DNA from: Indibacter alkaliphilus LW1
Lineage (GTDB): Bacteria; Bacteroidota; Bacteroidia; Cytophagales; Cyclobacteriaceae
Assembly: GCF_000295935.2 (NCBI RefSeq)
Contig: NZ_ALWO02000052.1
Coordinates: forward strand, 124,001-188,000
Length of the DNA: 64,000 nt
Direction: 5' to 3'
Below, piece by piece: positions 1-8,103 of the stretch (positions within the stretch are counted from its first letter, which is position 1; each line of letters opens with the position of its first letter). The notes under the pieces are model-generated. The model was not told the origin of the DNA, did no database searches, and saw only the letters and a program-made list of their open reading frames with translations. The translations under genes and the position numbers were made by a program.

Positions 1-773
1 AGCAGTTCTGGGACATATTTGCTTAGCTTCATTTCAAAGCCAAAATCTCCAATGGACCAGGCCATGTCATTTTCTCCTTCTTTGAATACCCTAGAGTCGT
101 ACTTTTTTATTTTTAGACCTTTTCCTTCCTTGCATACAATTGCTGCTGCTGCCCCGTCTCCAAATATCGCATTGGCAAGAAGATTATCTTCATTGTAGGC
201 TTTTTGGAAATGAATGGTGCATAATTCTACAGAAACAATCAATACTTTTGACTCTGGAGCAGCATCACAGATTCTGTCAGCCAAGCGTAAGGCATTGAAA
301 GAGGCATAGCAACCCATAAAATGAATAGCATACCTTTCCAAATCTGGTCTGAGGTTCATTTTGTCAATGATTTCGAGCTCAAGTCCTGGAGCAAACATCC
401 CTGTGCAAGACACCAATATTAGCTGGGTAATTTCATTTGGATAAACCAATGCGCCCTTTAGACATTCACTTATAGCCTCCTGAGCTAAATCAAAAGCCTG
501 ATTTCTGAATACGTCCATCCGGTCTTTCGTACTGGGGAAAGGCTCCAGTGCTTTATTTTTTGGGAAGAATCTGAATTCCTGTGGATTGGAAAATCTAAAA
601 TCCTCCAGCACACTGTGTCTGCTGGAAATTCCTGAATGTTTATAGACAAAGCGAAGTTTTCGGGATTCAACAGCGTCAAGGCCATGGGCGATTTGCATAA
701 ACTCACTGATTCGAAGCTGAGGTATGGCCTCTCCAGGGCTAGCTGTCCCGATACTCACAATATGGTTGTTCAT
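1..773 (-). CDS. Type III polyketide synthase (chalcone synthase-like), 3' end cut by window edge
   Basis: Thiolase-fold enzyme that extends an acyl-CoA starter with malonyl-CoA units on one active-site cysteine. The frame is open from an ATG at 771-773 (MNNHIVSIGTASPGEAIPQ) to the window edge, about 257 residues. The family signature is clear: CTGMFAPGLELEII, then ERYAIHFMGCYASFNALR with the presumed nucleophile at Cys155 (chalcone synthase has Cys164), then AIFGDGAAAAIV. The His and Asn of the triad would lie beyond position 1 and were not seen. It is transcribed divergently from the UbiA gene, 86 bp away, and an FAD oxidoreductase lies nearby. Actinobacterial type III PKS operons pair such an enzyme with a methyltransferase and a flavoprotein to make alkylresorcinols and alkylquinones. 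A similar product here is inference. Family assignment is firm; the product is unknown. Confidence 0.88.
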   Translation of the reverse strand, partial: MNNHIVSIGTASPGEAIPQLRISEFMQIAHGLDAVESRKLRFVYKHSGISSRHSVLEDFRFSNPQEFRFFPKNKALEPFPSTKDRMDVFRNQAFDLAQEAISECLKGALVYPNEITQLILVSCTGMFAPGLELEIIDKMNLRPDLERYAIHFMGCYASFNALRLADRICDAAPESKVLIVSVELCTIHFQKAYNEDNLLANAIFGDGAAAAIVCKEGKGLKIKKYDSRVFKEGENDMAWSIGDFGFEMKLSKYVPEL

Positions 774-859
774 CAACTGAAGTTAAACTATTTTTTTCTA
801 AATTGAATTATGAAGACTAAACATCTAGCATTCGTAAAAGTTAACAACTAAATTGAAAT

Positions 860-1750
860 ATGTTTACAAGTTCGAGTTGGAAGCACCTGAGAATTCCTTT
901 TTCTTTTTTCTTAATGCCGGTTTTCTTTTTTGCATTGGCATTGACACCTAATCATAATCCTGAGCGGCTTTTGCTTGTTTTCTTTTCACTTCATCTCTTT
1001 CTCTATCCTTCAAGCAATGGATACAACAGCTATTTTGATAAAGATGAAAAAAGTATTGGAGGACTCCGTAATCCACCCAAAGTTCAAAAAGGGCTGTATT
1101 ACCTATCCATAATTTTTTTGGGAATAGCTTTGGGGCTGGGGCTGCAGATCAATTGGCAGTTTGCCAGTATGCTATTTGTTTACGGCCTTATCTCTATGGC
1201 ATATAGCCACCCAATGATCAGGTTAAAAAAATATGCGTATATCAGCTGGTTGATAGCAGGACTTTTTCAAGGGGCTTTTACCTTTAATATGGCTTATGCA
1301 GGTCTCAGTGACTTTGGTTGGGAGGTATTTGGAATGTCACATGTTTGGATTCCGGGTTTATTGACTTCTGTGATGCTGTGGGGATCTTATCCCCTTACTC
1401 AAGTATACCAACATGAAGAGGACAGCAAAAGAGGAGATCAAACCCTCAGTCTGAAATTGGGAGTTCAAGGTACTTTTCTTTTTTCTTCAATCTGGTTTTT
1501 GCTGACAGGGGTTTTATTCGCATGGTATTTTCTGGGTAGAAATCAGGAAGCTGCCTTTTTTGGGTTTTTAATGGCAATGACACCAGTGATACTGTACTTT
1601 TTGACCTGGTTTTATTTTGTTCAAAAGGATCCTGTCAAATACATCAATTATGATTGGGTCATGTGGATGAATAGGATCTCAGGGCTGGCACTCAATATTT
1701 TTTTTATTTGGTACTTTCTTGAGAATACACAGATCTTACAGGTGTTTTAA
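860..1750 (+). CDS. UbiA-family polyprenyl/aromatic prenyltransferase
   Basis: Integral membrane protein of 296 aa that would transfer a prenyl group to an aromatic or other acceptor. It has the two aspartate-rich motifs of the UbiA superfamily: NSYFDKDEKSIGG (about residues 56-68) and, after several helices, YQHEEDSKRGDQTL (about residues 184-197). The remainder is seven to nine hydrophobic helices. Members of this family act in menaquinone, haem, chlorophyll or archaeal-type lipid synthesis. The second motif, with HEED where many members have DxEGD, makes a canonical MenA or UbiA role less certain. The ATG at 860 follows an AT-rich region shared with the divergent type III PKS gene. Substrate cannot be read from sequence; co-location suggests it prenylates the polyketide or builds its membrane anchor (inference). 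Confidence 0.82.
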   Translation: MFTSSSWKHLRIPFSFFLMPVFFFALALTPNHNPERLLLVFFSLHLFLYPSSNGYNSYFDKDEKSIGGLRNPPKVQKGLYYLSIIFLGIALGLGLQINWQFASMLFVYGLISMAYSHPMIRLKKYAYISWLIAGLFQGAFTFNMAYAGLSDFGWEVFGMSHVWIPGLLTSVMLWGSYPLTQVYQHEEDSKRGDQTLSLKLGVQGTFLFSSIWFLLTGVLFAWYFLGRNQEAAFFGFLMAMTPVILYFLTWFYFVQKDPVKYINYDWVMWMNRISGLALNIFFIWYFLENTQILQVF

Positions 1751-1959
1751 GGAGGGCAGACTTGGGTTGAAAGTTCGTTTCTTCTGAAATATGAATATCC
1801 GCAACAAGGCCAATTACCTATTTATAGTGGGTTTTGAATCAATATGATTTTAGTGGATATTGTCTATAAATCAAAGGTTTATACAAATACGAAGACTTGA
1901 CTGTTAAGAAAGTGGATAATTATGTTCTGAAAATATGGGTTAGACTAATCTTCTAACTT

Positions 1960-3102
1960 CTAAAGGCTAAAAAGGCTTTTATTGCTGGCTGGAAGTGGTT
2001 CTCCGTGGGTCCTTTTCATAATTTGTTTGGCTAGCCAGGTGGAATTTTTTATCATCGAAACAGAGAATTCCGAAAATGTGGAGGACCCAAATAACCATTG
2101 AACCTTTCTTCCTACCCAGAGTCTTTGTTTGAAGTGTTGGTTCCAGTTCGTGCTATAGTGGGATTCAATCTGCTTCCTTTCTTTGAAGCGGATTATAGAT
2201 TCAGCAGCAAGTTTCCCTGAATGGATTGCGATAGCCATGCCGTTTCCGCAGAGTGGCGTAATGAGTCCTGCTGCATCACCTACCATCAGTATATGATGAT
2301 CTATAATTGGCTTGGGTTGAAAGCTGATTTCGTTGATTACTTCAGGCTTATCAAAGAGAAATCTTGAATTCTCAAAGAGGTTTTCAAGATGTGGGTTTTT
2401 GTAAAGGGTGTTTTGTTCCATCTCAGGAATACTCCCGTATTTCTTAAGATGCTTTGCACTTCCGAGATAACAAAGGTTGAATTTATTGTCTTCTATCCGA
2501 TTGATACCGCAATAGCCCCCTTCGAAATTATGTAGTGCTACAGTCGCTGGATCAAAGTCTGTCTCAATGTGGTATTTGACCCCAATAAATGGGCTTCTTT
2601 TTTTCATAAAATCCCTGTCCAAGCTCTTGTCGATTTTAGATCGTTTGCCAAATGCTCCGATCACATGCTTTGAGTATAGCGTTTTTCCATTATTCAAAGT
2701 GAGGAAAAAATTCCCTTCCTTTTCATTAAAGAAGATATCCTCGACTTGGGTTTGTAACATGAATTCCGTTCCGGAAGCTTTTGCCTTTTGATATAGAAAT
2801 TCATCCAGTACATACCTGCTGATACCAAAACCACCCAAGTCCAATGACATTTCAGCAATATTTCCGTGAATTGAACTCAAGAGGAATTTAGAAATTTCAG
2901 TTGGCTGGAATTGCTTAGGAAATATTTCTTCCTGGATCAGAAAGTCTTTTACTTCATTAGAAATATATTCACCGCAGACCCTATGAAAGGGATATGTCTT
3001 TTTTTCAATCAGTAAAACCTCCCTGCCGGCCTTTGAAAGCAGTCGCGCCGCGATCAAGCCTCCCAGCCCCCCTCCAATGATGATTATTTCCTTTTTTTCC
3101 AC
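1960..3102 (-). CDS. FAD-dependent oxidoreductase of the geranylgeranyl-reductase/aromatic hydroxylase superfamily
   Basis: A 380-aa flavoprotein. The N-terminus carries a dinucleotide-binding motif, IIIGGGLGGLIAARLLSKAG, followed by an acidic strand end (LIEKK). A PFHRVCGEYIS segment follows, and near residue 275 is the second FAD motif, VGDAAGLITPLCGNGMAIA, typical of p-hydroxybenzoate hydroxylase-like and geranylgeranyl-reductase-like enzymes. It may hydroxylate an aromatic ring or reduce isoprenoid double bonds. It lies about 210 bp beyond the convergent UbiA gene, on the same strand as the type III PKS, so the three may serve one pathway. The reaction is unknown. The start is supported by the FAD motif beginning six residues in. 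Confidence 0.83.
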   Translation of the reverse strand: MEKKEIIIIGGGLGGLIAARLLSKAGREVLLIEKKTYPFHRVCGEYISNEVKDFLIQEEIFPKQFQPTEISKFLLSSIHGNIAEMSLDLGGFGISRYVLDEFLYQKAKASGTEFMLQTQVEDIFFNEKEGNFFLTLNNGKTLYSKHVIGAFGKRSKIDKSLDRDFMKKRSPFIGVKYHIETDFDPATVALHNFEGGYCGINRIEDNKFNLCYLGSAKHLKKYGSIPEMEQNTLYKNPHLENLFENSRFLFDKPEVINEISFQPKPIIDHHILMVGDAAGLITPLCGNGMAIAIHSGKLAAESIIRFKERKQIESHYSTNWNQHFKQRLWVGRKVQWLFGSSTFSEFSVSMIKNSTWLAKQIMKRTHGEPLPASNKSLFSL

Positions 3103-3319
3103 AATAAATTATTTGGTTTGACACAGACTGCTTTGCTAATTTATGAAAGAAGCTTTGCATTTAAGTTCAGTTATCTAAACCATTACAAGAACCCTTAGTT
3201 TTATTTTTACTTAATAAATTGACCATGAAAGAAAAAAGCATCTTTGAAGTCAATCAAACATTGGGTTTCGAATCCCGAAATATTAATTATTTTTACAAAT
3301 CACAGAAAAGAAATAGCCC

Positions 3320-3739
3320 ATGTCTCCTAATGCTGAAATAATTCTCAAGGAACATAAATTGAGAGTAACCAATTGCAGAAAAGATGTTCTTGAGACCTTT
3401 GCGAGAAAACAAAGTGCCATGTCACATGCTGACCTGGAAGAAATACTCCAAAGAGACCATGATAGAGTGACTATCTACCGAACATTAAAGACATTCTTGG
3501 AAAGTGATCTTATCCATAAGGTATTGGATGACAGCGGTGCAACAAAATATGCCCTGTGTTCACACACACATGAAAATGGTCATCATCATGATCATGACCA
3601 CGTTCATTTCAAATGTGAAAAATGTGGAAAAACTAAGTGTATTGAAGAAGCAGTACTCCCTAAAATAACTTTACCAAATGGATTTGTCAATAAAGAAGTG
3701 AGTCTTTTAGTTACGGGAGTGTGTGACGAGTGTAACTAA
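3320..3739 (+). CDS. Fur-family metal-responsive transcriptional regulator
   Basis: A 139-aa repressor-type protein. Residues 1-75 form the winged-helix DNA-binding domain, with HDRVTIYRTLKTF as the recognition helix region. The C-terminal dimerisation domain has a histidine-rich metal site (HENGHHHDHDHVHFKC, residues 84-99) and the structural-zinc pairs CEKC (99-102) and CDEC (135-138). It probably represses metal uptake genes when loaded with Fe or Zn. Which metal it senses (Fur, Zur or other) cannot be decided here, although the His-rich loop and two CxxC pairs are compatible with a Zur-like member. It stands alone, with no uptake genes nearby, and converges on a small membrane protein gene with a 3-bp overlap of the 3' ends. 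Confidence 0.88.
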   Translation: MSPNAEIILKEHKLRVTNCRKDVLETFARKQSAMSHADLEEILQRDHDRVTIYRTLKTFLESDLIHKVLDDSGATKYALCSHTHENGHHHDHDHVHFKCEKCGKTKCIEEAVLPKITLPNGFVNKEVSLLVTGVCDECN

Positions 3740-3975
3740 ACTTCAAGAGGATCAGAAGGGGTTTTTGCTTTTGGGCCATCGGCAGGCCAAATTACACCTG
3801 GAGGAAGATCAATTTTTGGAGGTGTGAAATCTTCGATTCCCCCATCCCCATCGTCATTGTTGTTTCCTCTTCTTGATATTTTGGATTTTGTCATGGTAGC
3901 TACAAAGTAAATCAACACCACATAGGCAAAACCGCACAAGACTAAATCTACGACCAAGCTACTCATACTTTTCAA
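3736..3975 (-). CDS. Small single-pass membrane protein of unknown function
   Basis: A 79-aa protein with one hydrophobic segment near the N-terminus (SLVVDLVLCGFAYVVLIYF, residues 6-24). A basic stretch (MTKSKISRR) follows, then an acidic, Pro-rich tail (NNNDDGDGGIEDF, then TPPKIDLPPGVIWP). The layout suggests a membrane-anchored short cytoplasmic tail. I recognise no family. Its stop overlaps the Fur-family gene's stop codon convergently. The start is the first ATG after the AT-rich gap; an internal Met at residue 4 is equally possible. Coding status is supported by the membrane-protein composition only. Confidence 0.55.
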   Translation of the reverse strand: MKSMSSLVVDLVLCGFAYVVLIYFVATMTKSKISRRGNNNDDGDGGIEDFTPPKIDLPPGVIWPADGPKAKTPSDPLEV

Positions 3976-4133
3976 TTTTGCTTTAAATTAACACATTTCA
4001 TTATAGAAGTCAATGTATTAACCTTTTACAATGCATAATGATTATTGATTTGGCGAAAAATTCAGAAGCATTTCGGATTGATTTGTGAAATAGGGCAGAT
4101 AATAGGATATTTGCGCACTGAAATTTAAAGCAG

Positions 4134-4607
4134 ATGATAGTCAAAACAAAAAAATACCAACTGGACACAGGTACTTATATAAAAATAGGTTTAGGAAATA
4201 TCTTAAAAGAACAATGGTGGGTGGCTTTAATTGCTATCGCTATTGCATGTGGTTATTTTTGGATAGCTTCTTGGTGGTGGATAAGTATGGCGATATTAGC
4301 CTATGTTATTTACTGGCTTTTTTGGGTGATTCAATTTGCCGGAGTGACACAAATGGAGCAGAATAAGGTGATCTTTGAAAAAATGGCCTACGAAATTGAT
4401 AGCAGGCAGATTTTGATGAAAATAAATACCAAACAGGGTATGCCTGTCAAATGGGAAATGATCAAAAAAGCAGAGGTCAAAAAGGATGCTTTTATTCTGA
4501 CCATGTCCAAGGCCCAATTTATTCATCTTCCTTTCAGAATTTTCAATTCCGAGAATGAAAAGAAATTTATGGAAACCATCCTTAAGCGTAAAGGATATAT
4601 TGCATAA
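4134..4607 (+). CDS. YcxB-like membrane protein
   Basis: A 157-aa protein with two adjacent hydrophobic segments (about residues 29-48 and 50-70, rich in Trp: ASWWWISMAILAYVIYWLFW). A C-terminal cytoplasmic domain of about 80 residues contains GMPVKWEMIKKAEVKKDAFIL and a terminal FMETILKRKG. This layout matches the YcxB-like C-terminal domain family of unknown function, in which a PH-like beta domain follows a helical hairpin. It is monocistronic and ends in a strong hairpin terminator starting three bases after its stop. Confidence 0.6.
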   Translation: MIVKTKKYQLDTGTYIKIGLGNILKEQWWVALIAIAIACGYFWIASWWWISMAILAYVIYWLFWVIQFAGVTQMEQNKVIFEKMAYEIDSRQILMKINTKQGMPVKWEMIKKAEVKKDAFILTMSKAQFIHLPFRIFNSENEKKFMETILKRKGYIA

Positions 4608-4640
4608 AAAAAGCCCTTCAAGTTTCTGAAGGGCTTTTTC
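4605..4640. terminator. Bidirectional intrinsic terminator between the YcxB-like and fasciclin genes
   Basis: Perfect 10-bp stem AAGCCCTTCA (4611-4620) and TGAAGGGCTT (4627-4636), loop AGTTTC. An A-run precedes it and a T-run follows, so it can act on both converging transcripts. Confidence 0.9.
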
Positions 4641-4655
4641 TTTTGGTGTTGTAAA

Positions 4656-5156
4656 TTACATTGGAGGAAGAATTACAGTGTCGATCACGTGAACTACGCC
4701 ATTTGATGCTTCAATATCAGCAGATGATACAGTTGCATTGTTGACCATAGCTTTTCCATCTTTCAATGAAATAGTAACTTCTGCTCCTTGAGCAGTTTTA
4801 GCTTTCATGCCATCTTTCAGATCTTTAGAATAGACTTTGCCTGGTACTACGTGATAAGTAAGTACAGCTACCAATTGAGCTTTGTTTTCTGGCTTCAATA
4901 GGTTTTCAACTGTACCGGCAGGAAGCTTAGCAAAAGCATCGTTTGTCGGTGCAAATACAGTAAATGGACCATCACCTTTCAAAACATCTACTAAATCCCC
5001 AGCTTGAACAGCTGCAACTAAAGTGGAAAGGAAGTCAGTGGCTACAGCCAAATCAACGATGTCATTTTCTTCATAGATCGTTGAATTTTTGTTTGCGGTG
5101 AATGCACTGGTTGCGAAAAATGTCACAAGAAGTGCAAAGGCGAATAATTTTCTCAT
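4656..5156 (-). CDS. Secreted fasciclin (FAS1) domain protein
   Basis: A 166-aa protein with a signal peptide ([20 protein letters not shown]) and a single FAS1 domain. The H1 motif [15 protein letters not shown] is near residue 65. A YHVVPG segment is typical of the H2 region, and the final strand is [18 protein letters not shown]1 domains mediate adhesion or small-ligand binding in extracytoplasmic proteins. The protein probably sits in the periplasm or on the surface; no lipobox or T9SS sorting domain is present. It is monocistronic. Confidence 0.88.
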   Translation of the reverse strand: MRKLFAFALLVTFFATSAFTANKNSTIYEENDIVDLAVATDFLSTLVAAVQAGDLVDVLKGDGPFTVFAPTNDAFAKLPAGTVENLLKPENKAQLVAVLTYHVVPGKVYSKDLKDGMKAKTAQGAEVTISLKDGKAMVNNATVSSADIEASNGVVHVIDTVILPPM

Positions 5157-5467
5157 AATTAATAACAGTTTTGGTTAGTAGCTAGATAAGTGGTATTTCT
5201 ATCCTTTTGTTTATCAAAAAGTTATGAAAAAAAATAAATTAGACTTAAGACAACTTAATAGTGCAGTTGGTATACATTTTAGAGCAATTCAGCTCAATTA
5301 TAATAAGGCACTTTTTTACTGGCGGTATTTCTTATAATCGATGGACTTTCCGAAAGGAGTACTTTAAGTTTGCCAAAAGCCAGTGGTTTATCCTTAAAAT
5401 TTGAAATTATCTGCCTAAATACAGTTTCCTTGTTTTTTTGGGTCATTAGAGAACTTATTTTTGTTGT
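5157..5467. other. Intergenic region between divergent fasciclin and rlmH genes
   Basis: About 310 bp of AT-rich sequence holding the two divergent promoters. The only element I can name is the TAnnTTTG box directly upstream of rlmH. No ORF, RNA fold or repeat stands out; a short GAAAG/CTTTC palindrome near 5346-5356 is too small to interpret. Confidence 0.5.
5456..5463 (+). promoter_or_regulatory. Bacteroidota -7 promoter element for rlmH
   Basis: TATTTTTG matches the TAnnTTTG consensus of the Bacteroidota housekeeping sigma factor. It ends only four bases before the rlmH ATG at 5468, so transcription would begin at or beside the start codon and the mRNA may be leaderless. No clear -33 TTTG at the expected spacing. 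Confidence 0.5.
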
Positions 5468-5941
5468 ATGCAAATAACATTACTTGCCGTCGGAAAAACG
5501 GATCATTCTTCAATTCAATTATTGTCGGAAGAGTACAGTAAGCGACTGGGACATTATGTGAAATTTAATTTTGAGGTGATTCCTGATTTAAAAAACACCA
5601 AAAGCTTGGATGAAAAATCGCAAAAAGAAAAAGAAGGTGAATTGATCTTGAAAAAAATCCAACCTTCAGATCAGGTTATTCTTTTGGATGAAGACGGGAA
5701 ACAGCATAGCTCTGTTGGATTTTCAGAATTACTTCAGAAGAAAATGAACGCTGGTCTGAAGCAACTTATTTTTGTTATAGGTGGCCCTTATGGTTTTTCT
5801 GAGGCAGTTTATGAAAGAAGTGATGGAAAAATTTCTTTGTCAAAAATGACTTTTTCACATCAGATGGTAAGGGTGTTTTTTATCGAACAGCTGTATAGAG
5901 CATTTACAATCCTAAGAAATGAACCCTATCACCACCATTAA
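5468..5941 (+). CDS. rlmH: 23S rRNA (pseudouridine1915-N3)-methyltransferase RlmH
   Basis: A 157-aa SPOUT-class methyltransferase that uses SAM to methylate pseudouridine 1915 in helix 69 of 23S rRNA of the assembled 70S ribosome. The C-terminal trefoil-knot signature is unmistakable: FVIGGPYGFSEAVY, then ISLSKMTFSHQMVRVFFIEQ, ending in YRAFTILRNEPYHHH. Length is normal for the family (about 155-160). The N-terminal MQITLLAVGKT strand supports the annotated ATG. It appears to be transcribed alone. Confidence 0.96.
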   Translation: MQITLLAVGKTDHSSIQLLSEEYSKRLGHYVKFNFEVIPDLKNTKSLDEKSQKEKEGELILKKIQPSDQVILLDEDGKQHSSVGFSELLQKKMNAGLKQLIFVIGGPYGFSEAVYERSDGKISLSKMTFSHQMVRVFFIEQLYRAFTILRNEPYHHH

Positions 5942-6049
5942 AAGCACACCTTATGTTACCTTAATGTTAACAAAATACATTTTTATTTCCCCAATGTTAA
6001 TTAATTGTTAACTTTAGGCTATTCTTTGTTGTTTAAATGAAGAGTAGCT

Positions 6050-6856
6050 ATGAAATATTTCTCCAACATCCTGATTTTACTTTGCTTTCTTGCCCAAGTG
6101 GTCAAGGGTCAGGAAAATAATGTTGGAAAAGAACTTCAGATTTTTCAGAATGAAGCTGAAAAAGAATTATTGACCAAACATCAGGATAATCCTTTTTTAT
6201 TGCTTCAATCTTTAAATCCAGGTGAGCAATTGGAATCCAAGGCCTGGAAAAAGCTCCTTAGAAAACTCGACAAAAGACAGGTTAAGTCCCAAAATGATAG
6301 CTTGAGGTTTCTTGAAGATATTTTTTTTCTCACTCACAGGCTTTTGCTTGAGCAATATGAAACGCATGCTTACTTTTCCAAAACTCTTGATAAAGGAATA
6401 TATGACTGTGTGTCCGGATCGGGTGCTTTTGCCCTTCTACTGGACAGGTACAGCTTCAATTACAAGATTATCGAAACTGAAGCACATGTATATATCTTGG
6501 GTGGGTTGGGGAATAGTCCTTTTATCATAGAGAGCACTTTTCCCGAAACAGGTTTGATAATTGGTCAGAGCTCTGTTTCTGAATTTGAAAAACAATTCAA
6601 AAAAACAGAACCTGCAATGTCCAGCACTCCAAAGTATATGGGTCAGATTGATAGGGATATGAATAGGGGGCTTGGGACAAGTATCGGATTAAGAGAGTTG
6701 GCTGGACTACAATATTACAATGATGCCATTAAGAGATTTTTTGAGGAAGATTATATGGGCACTTTTTCACAGCTGCTAAAGGCAGAGTTTCTCTATCCGT
6801 CTCCCAGAATTGAAGGTTTTAAACAAAAGATAGAGGCATTATTGACACTGGAATAA
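6050..6856 (+). CDS. Exported transglutaminase-like protein of unknown function
   Basis: A 268-aa protein with a signal peptide (residues 1-20, MKYFSNILILLCFLAQVVKG). The central segment resembles a papain/transglutaminase-like core: Cys120 in KGIYDCVSGSGAFALLLDR, His146 in ETEAHVYIL and an acidic residue in FIIESTF (Glu161) would be a Cys-His-Glu triad. The C-terminal third is helical (GLRELAGLQYYNDAIKRFFEED) and TPR-like. Catalysis is inference from spacing only; the protein may be a non-enzymatic relative. It ends two bases before the convergent sialidase-like gene. I do not recognise a named family. Confidence 0.6.
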   Translation: MKYFSNILILLCFLAQVVKGQENNVGKELQIFQNEAEKELLTKHQDNPFLLLQSLNPGEQLESKAWKKLLRKLDKRQVKSQNDSLRFLEDIFFLTHRLLLEQYETHAYFSKTLDKGIYDCVSGSGAFALLLDRYSFNYKIIETEAHVYILGGLGNSPFIIESTFPETGLIIGQSSVSEFEKQFKKTEPAMSSTPKYMGQIDRDMNRGLGTSIGLRELAGLQYYNDAIKRFFEEDYMGTFSQLLKAEFLYPSPRIEGFKQKIEALLTLE

Positions 6857-6858
6857 CT

Positions 6859-8103
6859 TTATTTAATGTTCTCTTCACTGAAGTTTATTCTTTTGATCCG
6901 TATTTTCTTTGTTTCGCTTTGATCATCTGTCCAAGCTAGCCAGAGATTAGTTCCATCAAAAACGCTTTGAGGAAATCCACTAGATCTTTTTTCTGAGGTA
7001 AAAGCCAATTCCCTGGCTTTTCCTAGGGATCCATCTATACTTACAGTTCTGCCAAAAATTTTCACTTCTTCCATCCACGTTACCATCACCTTATCTTTTT
7101 CCAAATAGCAAAGGGCTATCCTTCCAATTGTTTTCCCTAGGTCAATCCGTACAGGGGAGGAAAAGGAGGCTCCGTTATCCTGTGAAAAAACCAATTTTAC
7201 TTCCGGGTTGCCTTTTGCTGCGGTGTACCAGGCCACTGCCACTTGGTTTTCAAAAGCTACTATTCTTGGGCCGTTTACCGGACAAGCCGCAATTTCCCAC
7301 AAATCCATAAACAATGGCTCTGTTTCAGTCCATGAACTATCTATCCACCGGACCAATCCTATATCCCGGATTTCTGATTCTGATCTATCTCTAAAAACCA
7401 CAATAGGCCCCTCTTCTGTAATTGCCGAACCTGTCTGACAACAATCACAAACTCTATTATCAAGCTCCCATTCATTGAGTTTATTGCCATTGTTATCTAC
7501 GAGGGCTGCTCTGATACTCATTTGACCTTGATGGGAATGTTGATGGTTTTCATGATGCCCGTTTCCACCTGTGTTTCTCCCATCCAACCAAGTAATCAGC
7601 ATTTCCTGACCAAAGGGGCTCAATGAAACAAATCCATGCTCTGTCTTGCTTCCATCATCATGTAATACCGTGGGTTTGGTCCATTCGGTACCATTTTCAG
7701 AAAAAGTCATCATGACATCGTACGCAAAGGTTCCAGGGCCACTTTTTTGTAAAAATACTGCCATCATGCTGCCATTGTCAAAACTTGCGAGCTGAGGATA
7801 ATCTGCCCAATTTACAAACCAATCCTGCCCCTTTGCGATCAATATGGGTTCAGACCAAGTGCTGTCCTGCCATGCTGCGTATTTTAACTTGTTTGTAGTA
7901 TCTGATTTTTCTATCCATGAAAAGAAAAGTTTTCCATCGGGACTTAAGTTGAGAAAAGGTTCCTCCAAATGTACTCCATCAGCTTCAAACAAAAATTCAA
8001 GTTCCTTATCCTCATTTACATCAGTCTTTTTTTCAGTACATTGAGAGAAGAGGAAAAAAGAAAAAATTATGTACACGGATGTTTGGAAATGGCTTTTTTT
8101 CAT
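6859..8103 (-). CDS. Sialidase-fold (BNR-type propeller) lipoprotein with CDCCQT motif
   Basis: A 414-aa exported protein with a hydrophobic leader and lipobox-like end (FFLFSQC, Cys22). The rest is a six-bladed propeller of the exo-alpha-sialidase/BNR class: repeats such as LSPDGKLFFSWIEK, FSENGTEWTKP, FSQDNGASFSSP. It carries a distinctive cysteine cluster, VCDCCQTGSAI (near residue 213). FRDRSESEIRDIGLVR and AACPVNGPRI follow, features of a conserved but uncharacterised group of sialidase-like proteins. A His-rich loop (GHHENHQHSHQG) could bind metal. Real sialidase activity is doubtful. Its start overlaps the response regulator's stop by 4 bp, so it is translationally coupled to the two-component system upstream and may be its partner or output. 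Confidence 0.75.
   Translation of the reverse strand: MKKSHFQTSVYIIFSFFLFSQCTEKKTDVNEDKELEFLFEADGVHLEEPFLNLSPDGKLFFSWIEKSDTTNKLKYAAWQDSTWSEPILIAKGQDWFVNWADYPQLASFDNGSMMAVFLQKSGPGTFAYDVMMTFSENGTEWTKPTVLHDDGSKTEHGFVSLSPFGQEMLITWLDGRNTGGNGHHENHQHSHQGQMSIRAALVDNNGNKLNEWELDNRVCDCCQTGSAITEEGPIVVFRDRSESEIRDIGLVRWIDSSWTETEPLFMDLWEIAACPVNGPRIVAFENQVAVAWYTAAKGNPEVKLVFSQDNGASFSSPVRIDLGKTIGRIALCYLEKDKVMVTWMEEVKIFGRTVSIDGSLGKARELAFTSEKRSSGFPQSVFDGTNLWLAWTDDQSETKKIRIKRINFSEENIK

Noticed and set aside
485-706. 73-codon minus-strand frame in the type III PKS gene
   Set aside because: Lies in the wrong frame of a clear type III PKS coding sequence that runs from 773 to the window edge.
3264-3288. tRNA T-arm-like stretch (GGTTTCGAATCC)
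   Set aside because: No matching acceptor or anticodon stem at the right distance on either side; likely chance.
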